64,000 bases of DNA from Emticicia oligotrophica DSM 17448 (GTDB lineage: Bacteria > Bacteroidota > Bacteroidia > Cytophagales > Spirosomataceae), in contig NC_018748.1 of NCBI RefSeq assembly GCF_000263195.1, positions 3,224,001 through 3,288,000 of the forward strand. The letters run 5' to 3'. The position numbers and the translations under genes were made by a program. The notes below the pieces were generated by a model that did not search any database, was not told where the DNA came from, and was given only the letters and a program-made list of their open reading frames with translations. Position 1 is the first letter of the stretch. Each line of letters starts with the position of its first letter. Of this stretch, positions 45,644-54,392 are shown in pieces.

Positions 45644-46951
45644 TTATACAAATAAATTCAAAATTAGAACGCCAATCAAACCAATGATAGAAACAAGGGT
45701 TTCCATGACTGTCCATGTTTTAAGCGTATCTTTAATTGAAAGATTGAAATATTCTTTGAAAAGCCAAAATCCACCATCATTGAGGTGCGAGAACATCAAA
45801 CTTCCAGCACCAATTGAAAGAACCATAAGTTCGGGCTTTACCCCAGTTTGTTGCTGAATAAGTGGTGCTAAAATACCAACGGCAGTAAGACCTGCAATCG
45901 TGGCCGAGCCTACACATACACGCAAAACACCAGCAATAGCCCAGCCTAAAATCAATGGGTTAATATCAAATCCTTGAAGTTGAGCTCCAATGTAATCGCT
46001 GGTTCCACTATCTTTTAAAATTTGTTTTAAAGCTCCTGCTCCAGCAATGATTAGTAAGATTCCCGCACTACTTTTAAATGCTTCATCGAGTTGTTTACTA
46101 ACAATTTTGATATTATTTCCTTGACGAACACCAAGTAGATAAACAGCTAATAATAATGAAATTAACATGCCAATATATGGCTCAGAAATGAGTTTAATCA
46201 CTTCACTTTCAGGGGCATACTTTTTAATTGCTGAGGTAAAAGTTAGCAAAAAAACGGGCATTAATGCCACTAATAGACTAATAATTAGGCTAGGCTGTTG
46301 CTCTTTGGGAATATCTTTGATGGCAAATAAATTATCTTCAATTTTTGGGTTGAATCTTTTTAGGGTTCTGCCAAATAATACCCCAGCAATAGCAATGGCT
46401 GGAATGGCAACTATAATTCCGTAAATAAGTGTTTGTCCAACATCGGCTTTTAATTGCGAAGCAATGGCAGCGGGAGATGGATGGGGTGGAAGATAACCAT
46501 GTGCAACCGAAAGGGCCGTTAACATAGGCATACCCACATATAGTAGTGGTAATCTTGCAGAAGCTGCAATCGAAAAAATAAGTGGTACAACTATGATGAA
46601 GCCAGCATTATAGAATAGCGGAATACCAATGATAAATCCTGCCAATGCTAAACCCCACTGTAAATATTTCTGACCAAAAAGTTGAATAAGGGCATCTGTT
46701 ATTCGTTGAGCTGCCCCACTTTCTGCTACGAGTTTACCAAGCATTGCTCCAAAACCGATGATAAGGATGAGGTCTCCGAGGGTTCCGCCAATGCCTGACT
46801 GAATAGATTTACCGATGCTCGAAACATCCATGCCCGTAGCAAGTCCTAGTCCAATGGCTACTAAAATAAATGAAACAAAGGTGTCGAGTTTGACATAGGC
46901 TACCAAAAGTATAAGTACTAGAATAGCAAGGAAGGTAAGAAAAATTGGCAT
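45644..46951 (-). CDS. GntP-family gluconate/organic-acid:H+ symporter
   Basis: 435 residues, about 12 membrane segments. GntP signatures: GIGGTLGDLILIIGFGAMLG, KLVAESGAAQRI, GIPLFYNAGFIIVVPLIFSI, SVAHGYLPPHPSP and MFSHLNDGGFWLFKEYFNLS. The family imports gluconate and related sugar acids; some members import D-serine or D-glycerate. It heads the RidA/VOC/D-threonine-aldolase-like cluster, which hints at a hydroxy acid or D-amino acid substrate rather than gluconate itself. No gluconate kinase is nearby. Confidence 0.92.
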   Translation of the reverse strand: MPIFLTFLAILVLILLVAYVKLDTFVSFILVAIGLGLATGMDVSSIGKSIQSGIGGTLGDLILIIGFGAMLGKLVAESGAAQRITDALIQLFGQKYLQWGLALAGFIIGIPLFYNAGFIIVVPLIFSIAASARLPLLYVGMPMLTALSVAHGYLPPHPSPAAIASQLKADVGQTLIYGIIVAIPAIAIAGVLFGRTLKRFNPKIEDNLFAIKDIPKEQQPSLIISLLVALMPVFLLTFTSAIKKYAPESEVIKLISEPYIGMLISLLLAVYLLGVRQGNNIKIVSKQLDEAFKSSAGILLIIAGAGALKQILKDSGTSDYIGAQLQGFDINPLILGWAIAGVLRVCVGSATIAGLTAVGILAPLIQQQTGVKPELMVLSIGAGSLMFSHLNDGGFWLFKEYFNLSIKDTLKTWTVMETLVSIIGLIGVLILNLFV

Positions 46952-47145
46952 TGTGTTAAGTATAGGGTTGAATGATGATGATGCAAGATAATAATTTTAA
47001 CTAATTATTAGTCTATCGTTTTTGAAGCCAAAAATACTTTCTTTCAAACTTTTTATTAATAGATTCGCTAATGATAAAGTTGGCAAAAAAGTAATGGAAG
47101 ATTTGAATTAAAAAAACACTAATCAAAATAAAAGAAAGGTAATAT

Positions 47146-48489
47146 TTAGTTAGTAATTAGAGGCAATAATTCTTGCTGCCAATCTTGCAATTTTTTTCCT
47201 AAATCGAAAGGAATAATTTGTAAACGCATATCACTTTCATAATCAAATACTTGGAGTGGAGCTTGGAAATTCTCGTTAGAAGGATAAATTAGGAAAAGTT
47301 GTTGGGCATTATACTTCTTTCCATAAGCATACATTTGATATAAATCAGTCTGTTCAATTCCATAATTTTGCTTAGATTTCGTGGCATCAATCATTTTCCA
47401 TTTTGTATCAAAAATAAAAGTATCATTTTTACCTTCCAAAACAATATCAGGTATTAATCGAAACTTTGACTTCTCTAAATGGCTATCAATCAAAAACTTG
47501 GTTTTATCTTGTAGTTTTACTTCAAATGATTCGGCAAAATACTTTTTGAAGGCTTTCCCAACATAATTTTCAAATAAAATCTCCATAGGGAAAAGCAGTC
47601 CAATTTGTGGTGTAATACCCGCAAACGGAAGAAATGACTGACCACTTATGAAGATTCTAGACCAGTTGATTAATTGCTCATAACGAGTATGTAGTACACT
47701 TTTTTTGTTTGCGAGAATGAAATCTTGAATGAGGTTTTGACTAGGGCGAACTTCTTCGAAAATATGAATAGCTCTATTAATTCTCTGTTGAGTTGGTTGA
47801 CTGTATTTCTGCTTCTGCAGTTGAATTAAGCAATATTTTAGTATCCTATTGGGTGCAATATCAGCACAAAACTCATCGTAAGCTGTATATATGCGTTCGG
47901 CTTGAGAAGTATTTCTACGGATGTTTTCGTTTATTAGTATTTTTCCTCTAACAAATAGTTCGTTTGATTCTTGGCGTTCAAAACTTTTACCTATTCCTTG
48001 TGTTAAAAGCTTTTCTAATTCATCTAAAAAAACTTGTGCAAAGATTTCAAAAATAGGCAAATATGAAGTTTCGAGATGAGAATTGCTTAATGATTGAAAT
48101 GGAGAGTTAGGTAAAGCCCGAAGTAATTTTAACAGAATCTTACGTGCTTCTTTTGGCGAATTTGAGCTGGTTTTAGGTAAAATTTCTATTTGCTTGCCGT
48201 CGGGTGTTTGTAATAAACCCACATAGTTTTTTAACCTAATTTGTTCTTTACCTTTTTTTGTTTGGTAGCCTAAGATTGAATCATTAACTCCAGAAAATGC
48301 AATGTTTTTAAGGTGTTGAAAGGTTTTATCAGAAACAAAAATCTCAGAAAAGGTGCCTTCGGCCTGTTCGTAATCGCTGGCTTTTTTGATGACACCATAT
48401 TCAGAAACCAACGTCGGCAAGTTATTCCTTTGCGGGTTAAAACTTACCGACGTTTTTAGCGTTTCTTTGCTTAAACTTTTCAATATCAT
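47146..48489 (-). CDS. McrC-like restriction component, without McrB
   Basis: 447 residues from the ATG at 48489, which overlaps the upstream TGA by 4 nt (ATGA); the frame extends 18 codons further but the overlap decides the start. McrC features: an N-terminal region with VGLLQTPDGKQIEILPKTS, a central helical part (DEFCADIAPNRILKYCL), GLLFPMEILFENYVGKAFKK, and a C-terminal PD-(D/E)xK nuclease core, FRLIPDIVLEGK...FIFDTKWKMI. In McrBC the nuclease needs the GTPase McrB to cut modified DNA; no mcrB is present on either side. A stand-alone defence nuclease or a relic is possible. Confidence 0.8.
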   Translation of the reverse strand: MILKSLSKETLKTSVSFNPQRNNLPTLVSEYGVIKKASDYEQAEGTFSEIFVSDKTFQHLKNIAFSGVNDSILGYQTKKGKEQIRLKNYVGLLQTPDGKQIEILPKTSSNSPKEARKILLKLLRALPNSPFQSLSNSHLETSYLPIFEIFAQVFLDELEKLLTQGIGKSFERQESNELFVRGKILINENIRRNTSQAERIYTAYDEFCADIAPNRILKYCLIQLQKQKYSQPTQQRINRAIHIFEEVRPSQNLIQDFILANKKSVLHTRYEQLINWSRIFISGQSFLPFAGITPQIGLLFPMEILFENYVGKAFKKYFAESFEVKLQDKTKFLIDSHLEKSKFRLIPDIVLEGKNDTFIFDTKWKMIDATKSKQNYGIEQTDLYQMYAYGKKYNAQQLFLIYPSNENFQAPLQVFDYESDMRLQIIPFDLGKKLQDWQQELLPLITN

Positions 48490-50468
48490 TTGACTACTTT
48501 GATGGTTCCCTGCATAATGGAGTAGTGGCCAGGGTAAGTACACACAAAAGTATAATCCCCCGGAGTGCTTGGAGCAACAAAATAAATGGTTTCTTGACTT
48601 TCTGGTTGCATAAGGCCAGTATGGAATAAAACTTCTTCTAAATCTGGTACATAAGCTTTTGCTTCGCCATCAAGACCCATTCCAAAAGCAGCTTCACCAA
48701 CTTTATTCACAGTTTTTGGTTTAACAATTACCAAATTATGAAGCATGTCGTCATTATTATTGAATATTAATCTGATTTTGCTTCCTGCTTTCACTTGGAA
48801 TTTTGCAACATCGAATTTCAAACCTGGTTTCGTGCCAATCGAGAGCGTTTGGTCAACTTTACCGCCCCAATCTTCTGGCATTTCGTTCACACGTTTTGCA
48901 GAAACTACATTAACTGCTTTACCCATATTGGCCATATTGTGTCCTTCATGAGCTGACTTTTCCATTACTGCAAATTTACTCAAATCAAGTGGAGCCGCCG
49001 CAGTGTTGATGTTATTGAGTGTATAATAACCAAAGGTATGTAAAAGTGGACGCTCTTCTGAATTTTTTACTCCTTCCAGTCTAATTTCGTGAATGTAGCC
49101 TAATCGCAAAGAATCAATGGCCAAACGAACACTCATACCGTCGTCTGCTACTTGAATACCTTTGATTTTTAGTTCCTTGGCATTAATAATTGGACTTCCG
49201 TAGTTATGATGATACTTGTAAGTAAAACTATTGATTTTGTACGATTCTACTGCCAAAGCTGTTGCTTTATTAACAGGTTGAGTAAACTCTATTAAAAAAC
49301 CATCGGGCATTGATTTAACCGTTTTCATCTCGAATGGCGTTTTACCTGTCCATTCTAAGCGTTGTAAACCAAACTCATCTTTACCCGTTGATGACCAACC
49401 ACGGCTTGTCATACCCACAAACATAGATGCATCTAGTCCCCAACGCATACGTAAAATTCCCGACTGAAAACCTTCTCTAAAAGGAAAACAAATACCTTGA
49501 TATTTACCATTTATTTTTTCTAGATACACACGCATAATTTTGCTGTGACCTTGGTCTCCCACAAATAATTGTCCTTCAAAAGGGCCAAATTTTCCGCCAA
49601 AGTTATCTTCAATTATGTCTGCAGTAGAAATGCCCATGAGTGTATGTGGAAACCAAACAGCCGGTACTTTTATGCTTGGTACTCTCTTAGCCGCTTCATA
49701 AAGTGGTTCTCCAGTATCTGGAATATCAGATGGTTTTGTACGAAGTGGCGAATCTGGCTCAGATGTCCATTTCAAACCTTCTGGATTTCCTGCAAAGTCG
49801 CCTTTTTCAAGGTGAGTCATACGCCCAGAACCAACCCAGTCTCCTTGATTTTCAGTGTAGAAAATATCTCCACTTTTCAATGCCCCAAATCCTGCAGGCG
49901 AACGTAAGCCAGTAGCCCAAGGGGTTACTTTTCCATCTGGTGAAACTTTGAGCATCCAACCACGCCATTTTGATAAACTTGCTCCACGACCTATCCAACC
50001 TAAGTTTAGGGTAAAAATCATATCATTATCAGGTAAAACAACGGGGCCATAAGAATATTCGTGGTAATTGCCACTGAGTGGGAATTTTTGGAAAGCCTCA
50101 TATTCGTCGGCCAATTCATCTCCGTTGGTATCTTTCAAGATGGTTACTTCACCACGTTGAGTTGCCCATAAATTTCCGTTGATAAAAGCTAAACCCAACG
50201 GTTCATGTAAACCAGACGCAAAACGTTTGTAAGTGGGTTTTGTGCCATTTTTCATGTAAGGATTTGATACCAACCAAACATCGCCTCGGCGGGTTGCTAC
50301 GCCCAAGCGGCCATCTGGCATTACGGCCAAACCACCCACCTCTAGTTTTACGCCTTCGGGAATAGGTAAAGTGACAATTCGATAGAAATCTTCTTCTACC
50401 AATGGTCGGGTTTGAGCAAATACTTCACTCAAACCTAATAAGCAAAATAGAACTAATATTTTTTTCAT
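48486..50468 (-). CDS. Secreted glucose/sorbosone dehydrogenase-like protein with cupredoxin domain
   Basis: 660 residues from the ATG at 50468, giving the signal peptide MKKILVLFCLLGLSEVFAQ (an ATG at 50510 precedes it). Residues 25-380 form a six-bladed propeller of the sorbosone-dehydrogenase/PQQ-like type: GGLAVMPDGRLGVATRRGDV, HEPLGLAFINGNLWATQRGE, GLRSPAGFGALKSGDIFYTE, PHTLMGISTADI, LFVGDQGHSKIMRV. Residues about 530-660 form an azurin/plastocyanin-like domain with the type 1 copper ligands HN in DMLHNLVIV and Cys/His/Met in FVCTYPGHYSIMQ. This suggests periplasmic oxidation of a sugar or polyol with electron transfer to copper. It lies 35 nt after a DUF1080/PA14 gene. Confidence 0.85.
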   Translation of the reverse strand: MKKILVLFCLLGLSEVFAQTRPLVEEDFYRIVTLPIPEGVKLEVGGLAVMPDGRLGVATRRGDVWLVSNPYMKNGTKPTYKRFASGLHEPLGLAFINGNLWATQRGEVTILKDTNGDELADEYEAFQKFPLSGNYHEYSYGPVVLPDNDMIFTLNLGWIGRGASLSKWRGWMLKVSPDGKVTPWATGLRSPAGFGALKSGDIFYTENQGDWVGSGRMTHLEKGDFAGNPEGLKWTSEPDSPLRTKPSDIPDTGEPLYEAAKRVPSIKVPAVWFPHTLMGISTADIIEDNFGGKFGPFEGQLFVGDQGHSKIMRVYLEKINGKYQGICFPFREGFQSGILRMRWGLDASMFVGMTSRGWSSTGKDEFGLQRLEWTGKTPFEMKTVKSMPDGFLIEFTQPVNKATALAVESYKINSFTYKYHHNYGSPIINAKELKIKGIQVADDGMSVRLAIDSLRLGYIHEIRLEGVKNSEERPLLHTFGYYTLNNINTAAAPLDLSKFAVMEKSAHEGHNMANMGKAVNVVSAKRVNEMPEDWGGKVDQTLSIGTKPGLKFDVAKFQVKAGSKIRLIFNNNDDMLHNLVIVKPKTVNKVGEAAFGMGLDGEAKAYVPDLEEVLFHTGLMQPESQETIYFVAPSTPGDYTFVCTYPGHYSIMQGTIKVVK

Positions 50469-50503
50469 TGTGAATTTCTTTTTCGAGTAACTAAAACTAT
50501 GTT

Positions 50504-52192
50504 TTACCAAGAAACTGAATAAGTTAATGAGCCATTGAGTGGAATAATTAACTCTTGTCCCACTTTTGAATTACGAATGATGGGCTTGCTTTTTGAATCA
50601 ATTAGTACATACTGATTATCAACTAAGTATCTACCCTTTTCGATTTGGCTAATACTCTTGCCTTCACCTAGTTTATAGTAAAGATTTTGAGCACCAGTAG
50701 CATTAATACTAATTGAAATACCTTCATTATTTGTACTAATCTTTTGGGTGAAGTTTCCACCTGCATATTGGTATTTATATGTTGGTAAACCTCCTTCATC
50801 AATCGAATATCCTTTGTAAATCAATTCCTTGTATGCATCAAGTGAATCTGGTGATGTAGAGTTGGCATCACTTAATACAAATACCGAAGGTTTTCCAGAA
50901 AACTTCGTGCGAACACCCTTTGCTTCTAATAATTGTGGTTCTCCACGCTCATAGAACATCTCTGTTACATCGGCAAATTCACCTTTCCAAGCATAAAGTA
51001 TAGCAGCTTGGTCTAAATCATACGAATAATGCATTCCTTGAGGAGTTCCAATCGAAATAGCATGAATGCGTTTCTTCCCATTGAACATTACAAACGAACG
51101 AATGATTTCTACATCATTTTTGGGATTTACATCAATTTCACCAATGGCCTGTGGCGTTGGAAGTGAGGTTTCAGCGTGAAGAGCGTACGGCCTAATTTCG
51201 GGACCCGCAGCAAAGAGTCCAAGTTCTGCTTTCCACCAAACTTTGATATATTTTATTTCAATTTTATGAGTTCCTTTGCTTAGAGTCAAATAAGCAATGC
51301 GTTGTTTTCGATAGCTTTCATCAGCCATTGGGATAATTTCTTTACCATCAACAGTTACAGATTCTTTTCCAGCACAATCAGCGATGAGCGAATAATTTCC
51401 ATCTTTTTCCACCTCAAGATTTCCTTGAAAAACTAATAAGAAGCGGTTAAAGCCTACACCATAATCTTTGGTTAGTTCGTTGGCTTTTCCACTATCATTA
51501 GGTTTTTCATTTTTCTTCGCAAACTGTTTGTCCCAATCATAGGTTTCATAGAGTTCATAGGTTAAATTACTTAATTTGAGTGGCTTTTCGTTGCCATACT
51601 TTAAGTATTCTAAGTCTTTAATAGCAACTGAGCCAACTTTGTTTTCAAAAGAAATTGGTCCTTCGTTCTTGCCATCGGTGTTAATCACATAACCTTGATG
51701 AATCACTACATCATTTAAGGAAACCTTTTCTATGATTAGAGCATTGCCATAAGAAGCCGATGAGAAAGTGATTTCAAGTGTTTGCCAAAGACCTGCCGTT
51801 CGACCCGCATTTTGTGAAGGTAATTTGAGCGAACCATCATTGGTAATAATAGAGCCGCTGGTACGAATATTACTTAGTAAAACACCATATTTGCCCTGAA
51901 TGTAGTAAATGGCTTCGCTTGTAGTGCCAAGCATAAAATCAAACTTAATCTTTGCGTCGGCAGTTGTTAGCTTTGAGCTAATTTTACCAGGAGTATCGGC
52001 ATACAAGAATTTATTTCCAGCATTGATGACCCTTTTTTTCTTAAAAGGATTATCAACACTTTCCACTTGTTTCCAGTTACCCATTTCCCAATTATCTAGC
52101 GGAAGTTTATTCATTGCAAAACCTTGTGCATAGCTTTGCAAACTTGCCCCCAAAAATATGATGAAGGCAAAAAAGCGTAGTTTCATAGTCAT
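50504..52192 (-). CDS. Secreted DUF1080/PA14-type carbohydrate-active protein
   Basis: 562 residues. Signal peptide MKLRFFAFIIFLGASLQSYAQ (MTM start; the second Met is equally possible). Residues about 25-205 form a jelly-roll like DUF1080/3-keto-disaccharide hydrolase proteins (WEMGNWKQVE, KFDFMLGTTSEAIYYIQGKY, GLWQTLEITF). Residues about 215-340 form a PA14-like domain (LTYELYETYDWDKQF, GNYSLIADCAGKESVTVDGK, KGTHKIEIKYIKVWWKAEL). The C-terminal part is an unassigned beta domain. It is first in the operon with the dehydrogenase-cupredoxin gene. A role in binding or processing an oxidised saccharide fits both genes but is inferred. Confidence 0.75.
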   Translation of the reverse strand: MTMKLRFFAFIIFLGASLQSYAQGFAMNKLPLDNWEMGNWKQVESVDNPFKKKRVINAGNKFLYADTPGKISSKLTTADAKIKFDFMLGTTSEAIYYIQGKYGVLLSNIRTSGSIITNDGSLKLPSQNAGRTAGLWQTLEITFSSASYGNALIIEKVSLNDVVIHQGYVINTDGKNEGPISFENKVGSVAIKDLEYLKYGNEKPLKLSNLTYELYETYDWDKQFAKKNEKPNDSGKANELTKDYGVGFNRFLLVFQGNLEVEKDGNYSLIADCAGKESVTVDGKEIIPMADESYRKQRIAYLTLSKGTHKIEIKYIKVWWKAELGLFAAGPEIRPYALHAETSLPTPQAIGEIDVNPKNDVEIIRSFVMFNGKKRIHAISIGTPQGMHYSYDLDQAAILYAWKGEFADVTEMFYERGEPQLLEAKGVRTKFSGKPSVFVLSDANSTSPDSLDAYKELIYKGYSIDEGGLPTYKYQYAGGNFTQKISTNNEGISISINATGAQNLYYKLGEGKSISQIEKGRYLVDNQYVLIDSKSKPIIRNSKVGQELIIPLNGSLTYSVSW

Positions 52193-52209
52193 TACTGTTA
52201 GATTTAAGG

Positions 52210-52240
52210 CAAATTTATCTTTTAAGTGTCACTAATACAA
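52210..52240 (-). promoter_or_regulatory. Promoter of the DUF1080/PA14 operon
   Basis: On the minus strand TTG (52240-52238), 20-nt spacer, TAAATTTG (52217-52210), an exact fit to the Bacteroidetes consensus. Start of transcription is expected near 52203, about 11 nt before the ATG. Confidence 0.6.
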
Positions 52241-52284
52241 TTATTATTCGTCAAAGTTTTTCTTAGAGTCCAAAAAGTGTTTTG

Positions 52285-52292
52285 TAAATTTG
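52285..52292 (+). promoter_or_regulatory. -7 box of the nucleotidyltransferase gene
   Basis: TAAATTTG (TAnnTTTG) 77 nt before the ATG. No TTG at the expected upstream distance. Confidence 0.4.
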
Positions 52293-52368
52293 TTCGTAAA
52301 ACACATAATATTAGTCGTAAACTTACAAAAACTCCTTTAAACTAATACTCAATTAATTAGATAGATTC

Positions 52369-53250
52369 ATGTCAAAACCAACATTACTTATTTTAGCAGC
52401 CGGAATGGGCAGCCGCTATGGCGGAGTTAAACAATTGGATAAATTTGGTCCCAATGGTGAAACCATTATTGATTATTCAATTCATGATGCCATTAAAGCC
52501 GGTTTTGGTAAAATAGTTTTTATTATCAGAGAAGAATTACAAGCCGATTTTGAAGAAATATTTGGACCAAAACTGGCGGGTAAAATTGAATACGATTTTG
52601 CGATTCAGGGAGTACAAAGATACGTTCCGGCTGAATTTGGAAATGTGGAGCGAACAAAACCGTGGGGAACAGGTCATGCAGTATTATGTGCTTGGGAACA
52701 AACTCAAACCCCATTTGCAGTTATTAATGCCGATGATTTTTATGGCTATGAAGGCTTTAAAATTATGGCTGATTTTCTTTCGAACAATACTGATGAAACA
52801 TGCCACGCAATGGTTGGGTATCAGATTAAAAATACGCTTTCAGAGAATGGTTCTGTTTCAAGAGGTGTTTGTGAAGTTGATGATAATGGATTCTTGAAAG
52901 TAGTTACTGAGCGTACGAAAATCTATCGTCAGGCAGATAACACGATAGTTTATGAAGAGGGAGAAAAATTGACAGTTTTAGATGATAATACACCAGTTTC
53001 CATGAACTTTTGGGGTTTTATGCCAAATGTTTTTCCTGTTATTAATGAAATGTTTAAAGAATATTCTGCCAAAAATATTGATTCTCCTAAGGCCGAGTTT
53101 TACATTCCAACCGTTATGACTTATTTGATTCAGAATGGTTTGGGCAAATGCAAGGTATTTTCAAATGAATCAGAATGGTTTGGGGTAACTTACCCAGAAG
53201 ATAAACCAACTGTGATGGAGGCTTTACAAAAACTTTCAGGTTTGTATTAA
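52369..53250 (+). CDS. Sugar-phosphate nucleotidyltransferase-like protein
   Basis: 293 residues. NTP_transferase fold: LLILAAGMGSRYGGVKQLDK near the N-terminus is the nucleotide-binding GxGxR-type loop, followed by GETIIDYSIHDA and a metal-binding Asp pair in FAVINADDFYGY. WGTGHAVLCAWE resembles glucose-1-phosphate uridylyl/thymidylyltransferases. WFGVTYPEDKP near the C-terminus is characteristic of a Bacteroidetes subfamily of about 300 residues. The exact nucleotide and sugar are not readable. It is monocistronic and divergent from the DUF1080 operon. Confidence 0.88.
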   Translation: MSKPTLLILAAGMGSRYGGVKQLDKFGPNGETIIDYSIHDAIKAGFGKIVFIIREELQADFEEIFGPKLAGKIEYDFAIQGVQRYVPAEFGNVERTKPWGTGHAVLCAWEQTQTPFAVINADDFYGYEGFKIMADFLSNNTDETCHAMVGYQIKNTLSENGSVSRGVCEVDDNGFLKVVTERTKIYRQADNTIVYEEGEKLTVLDDNTPVSMNFWGFMPNVFPVINEMFKEYSAKNIDSPKAEFYIPTVMTYLIQNGLGKCKVFSNESEWFGVTYPEDKPTVMEALQKLSGLY

Positions 53251-53271
53251 TTGATATTCGTAAAACTCTTC

Positions 53272-53308
53272 GTACAATGGAAAGCAACCATTTTGTTTTC
53301 CATTGTAC
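53272..53308 (+). terminator. Hairpin after the nucleotidyltransferase gene
   Basis: Perfect 12-bp stem GTACAATGGAAA (53272-53283) with 53297-53308 and a 13-nt loop, 21 nt after the stop codon. No T tract. Confidence 0.6.
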
Positions 53309-53329
53309 ATGAAAATTTATCAATAAAAA

Positions 53330-53800
53330 ATGGACATTACCTACCGAAAAGCTGACCTAAATGACCTCGATGATTTAGTACGCTTGAGAATTGAATTTTT
53401 AAAAGAAGTTCAACCTATTGAAACGCATCAGTACAGCGAAGAAAACCTACAAAAATCTCTACATGATTACTTATCAGAGGCTTTACGTACTGATACTTTT
53501 GTAGCGTGGGTAGCCGAACTTGAAAATAAAATCATCGCCACAAGCGGTCTATGTTTTTTTCAGATTACGCCTGGTTTTACGCTTATTGATGGAAAAATTG
53601 CGTATATTTTAAATATCTATACCTTGCGTGAGTGGCGAGGAAAGGGTGTTGGTAAAACAGTTTTTAATCATATTTTGCAAGAGGCAATCAGTAGAGGATA
53701 CAAACGTATATCCTTGCATGCTACAAATGAAGGACGACCTGTCTATGAAAAATTTGGTTTTCGTCTCACTTCCGACGAAATGGAACTTCGATTACCTTAA
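53330..53800 (+). CDS. GNAT-family N-acetyltransferase
   Basis: 156 residues. Typical GNAT order: YRKADLNDLDDLVRLRIEFL at the start, FVAWVAELENKIIATSGLCF in the central strands, the acetyl-CoA loop in LREWRGKGVGKTVFNHIL (R/Q-x-x-G-x-G), and ISLHATNEGRPVYEKFGFRL (motif B). It transfers an acetyl group from acetyl-CoA to an amine; the acceptor is unknown. Convergent with, and overlapping by 4 nt, the small hypothetical gene on the opposite strand. Confidence 0.9.
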   Translation: MDITYRKADLNDLDDLVRLRIEFLKEVQPIETHQYSEENLQKSLHDYLSEALRTDTFVAWVAELENKIIATSGLCFFQITPGFTLIDGKIAYILNIYTLREWRGKGVGKTVFNHILQEAISRGYKRISLHATNEGRPVYEKFGFRLTSDEMELRLP

Positions 53801-54036
53801 ATGTTAAAATCGACAATCCAATAATTACTTTCATTTTGGATTGTGGTTGAAACGTTAATCAAAGCTAAGCAGACATTCGAGTGATAAGTTAAGGAAAGAT
53901 TACTTTTTTTTACGAAAATTCTTGAATAATCTTCCTTTTCTTGTTGAGCAACTAAAGTATTAATCTCACTTAATACTTCGCTCATTGAATTAAGGGTTGT
54001 TTTGTCAGCAGCAGTTTTTACTTTTCTATTTTCCAT
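53797..54036 (-). CDS. Hypothetical small protein
   Basis: 79 residues from the ATG at 54036 (MENRKVKTAADKTTLNSM); the frame could extend 19 codons upstream. Residues 15-35 (SEVLSEINTLVAQQEKED) look like an amphipathic helix. The remainder (YHSNVCLALINVSTTIQ, YWIVDFNI) looks like beta strands. No signal peptide, no membrane segment, no recognised family. Its stop overlaps the GNAT gene's stop by 4 nt on the opposite strand. Coding status rests on frame length and composition only. Confidence 0.5.
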   Translation of the reverse strand: MENRKVKTAADKTTLNSMSEVLSEINTLVAQQEKEDYSRIFVKKSNLSLTYHSNVCLALINVSTTIQNESNYWIVDFNI

Positions 54037-54273
54037 TTTTATCAGCATAAGGTAAAAGTGTAGGTTACTCAGAGGTCTTGCCAACATTAACAAAATTTAT
54101 GCCACTATTTGGTAGTTTTAAAATCTGTATCCGTTGGATAATATATTTTTTTTGTATGATAAAGTTAAAGAGTTTTGGGCAGATTGTTCTATAAAAAAAT
54201 AAAATTTTAGGCAAAAAGTTATCTAATGGATGTAAACAATAATAAACTTAATTTGAGTCAACCAAAAATGTCT

Positions 54274-54300
54274 AAAACATCTCATTTTAGGTGTTTTTTT
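54274..54300 (+). terminator. Intrinsic-terminator-like hairpin with no obvious gene
   Basis: 9-bp stem AAAACATCT (54274-54282) with 54289-54297 (one G-T pair), 6-nt loop, and a run of seven Ts at 54294-54300. The nearest + strand gene ends 470 nt upstream. Confidence 0.5.
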
Positions 54301-54392
54301 GCTTCTTTTTTCTAATATTTGCTAGTATAGCTACTGTTAAAAAAACAAATTTGGTACGATTATTTCATACAAATTGATGGGACATCGTAATG

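Noticed and set aside
49569-49915. 112-codon + strand frame opposite the dehydrogenase-cupredoxin gene
   Set aside because: Antisense to a gene with clear propeller repeats and signal peptide; composition (Cys/Trp/Phe-rich) is that of a shadow.
47146-52192. A defence island around the McrC-like gene
   Set aside because: Its neighbours are sugar-oxidation and housekeeping genes. No other restriction, toxin-antitoxin, integrase or transposase gene is seen.
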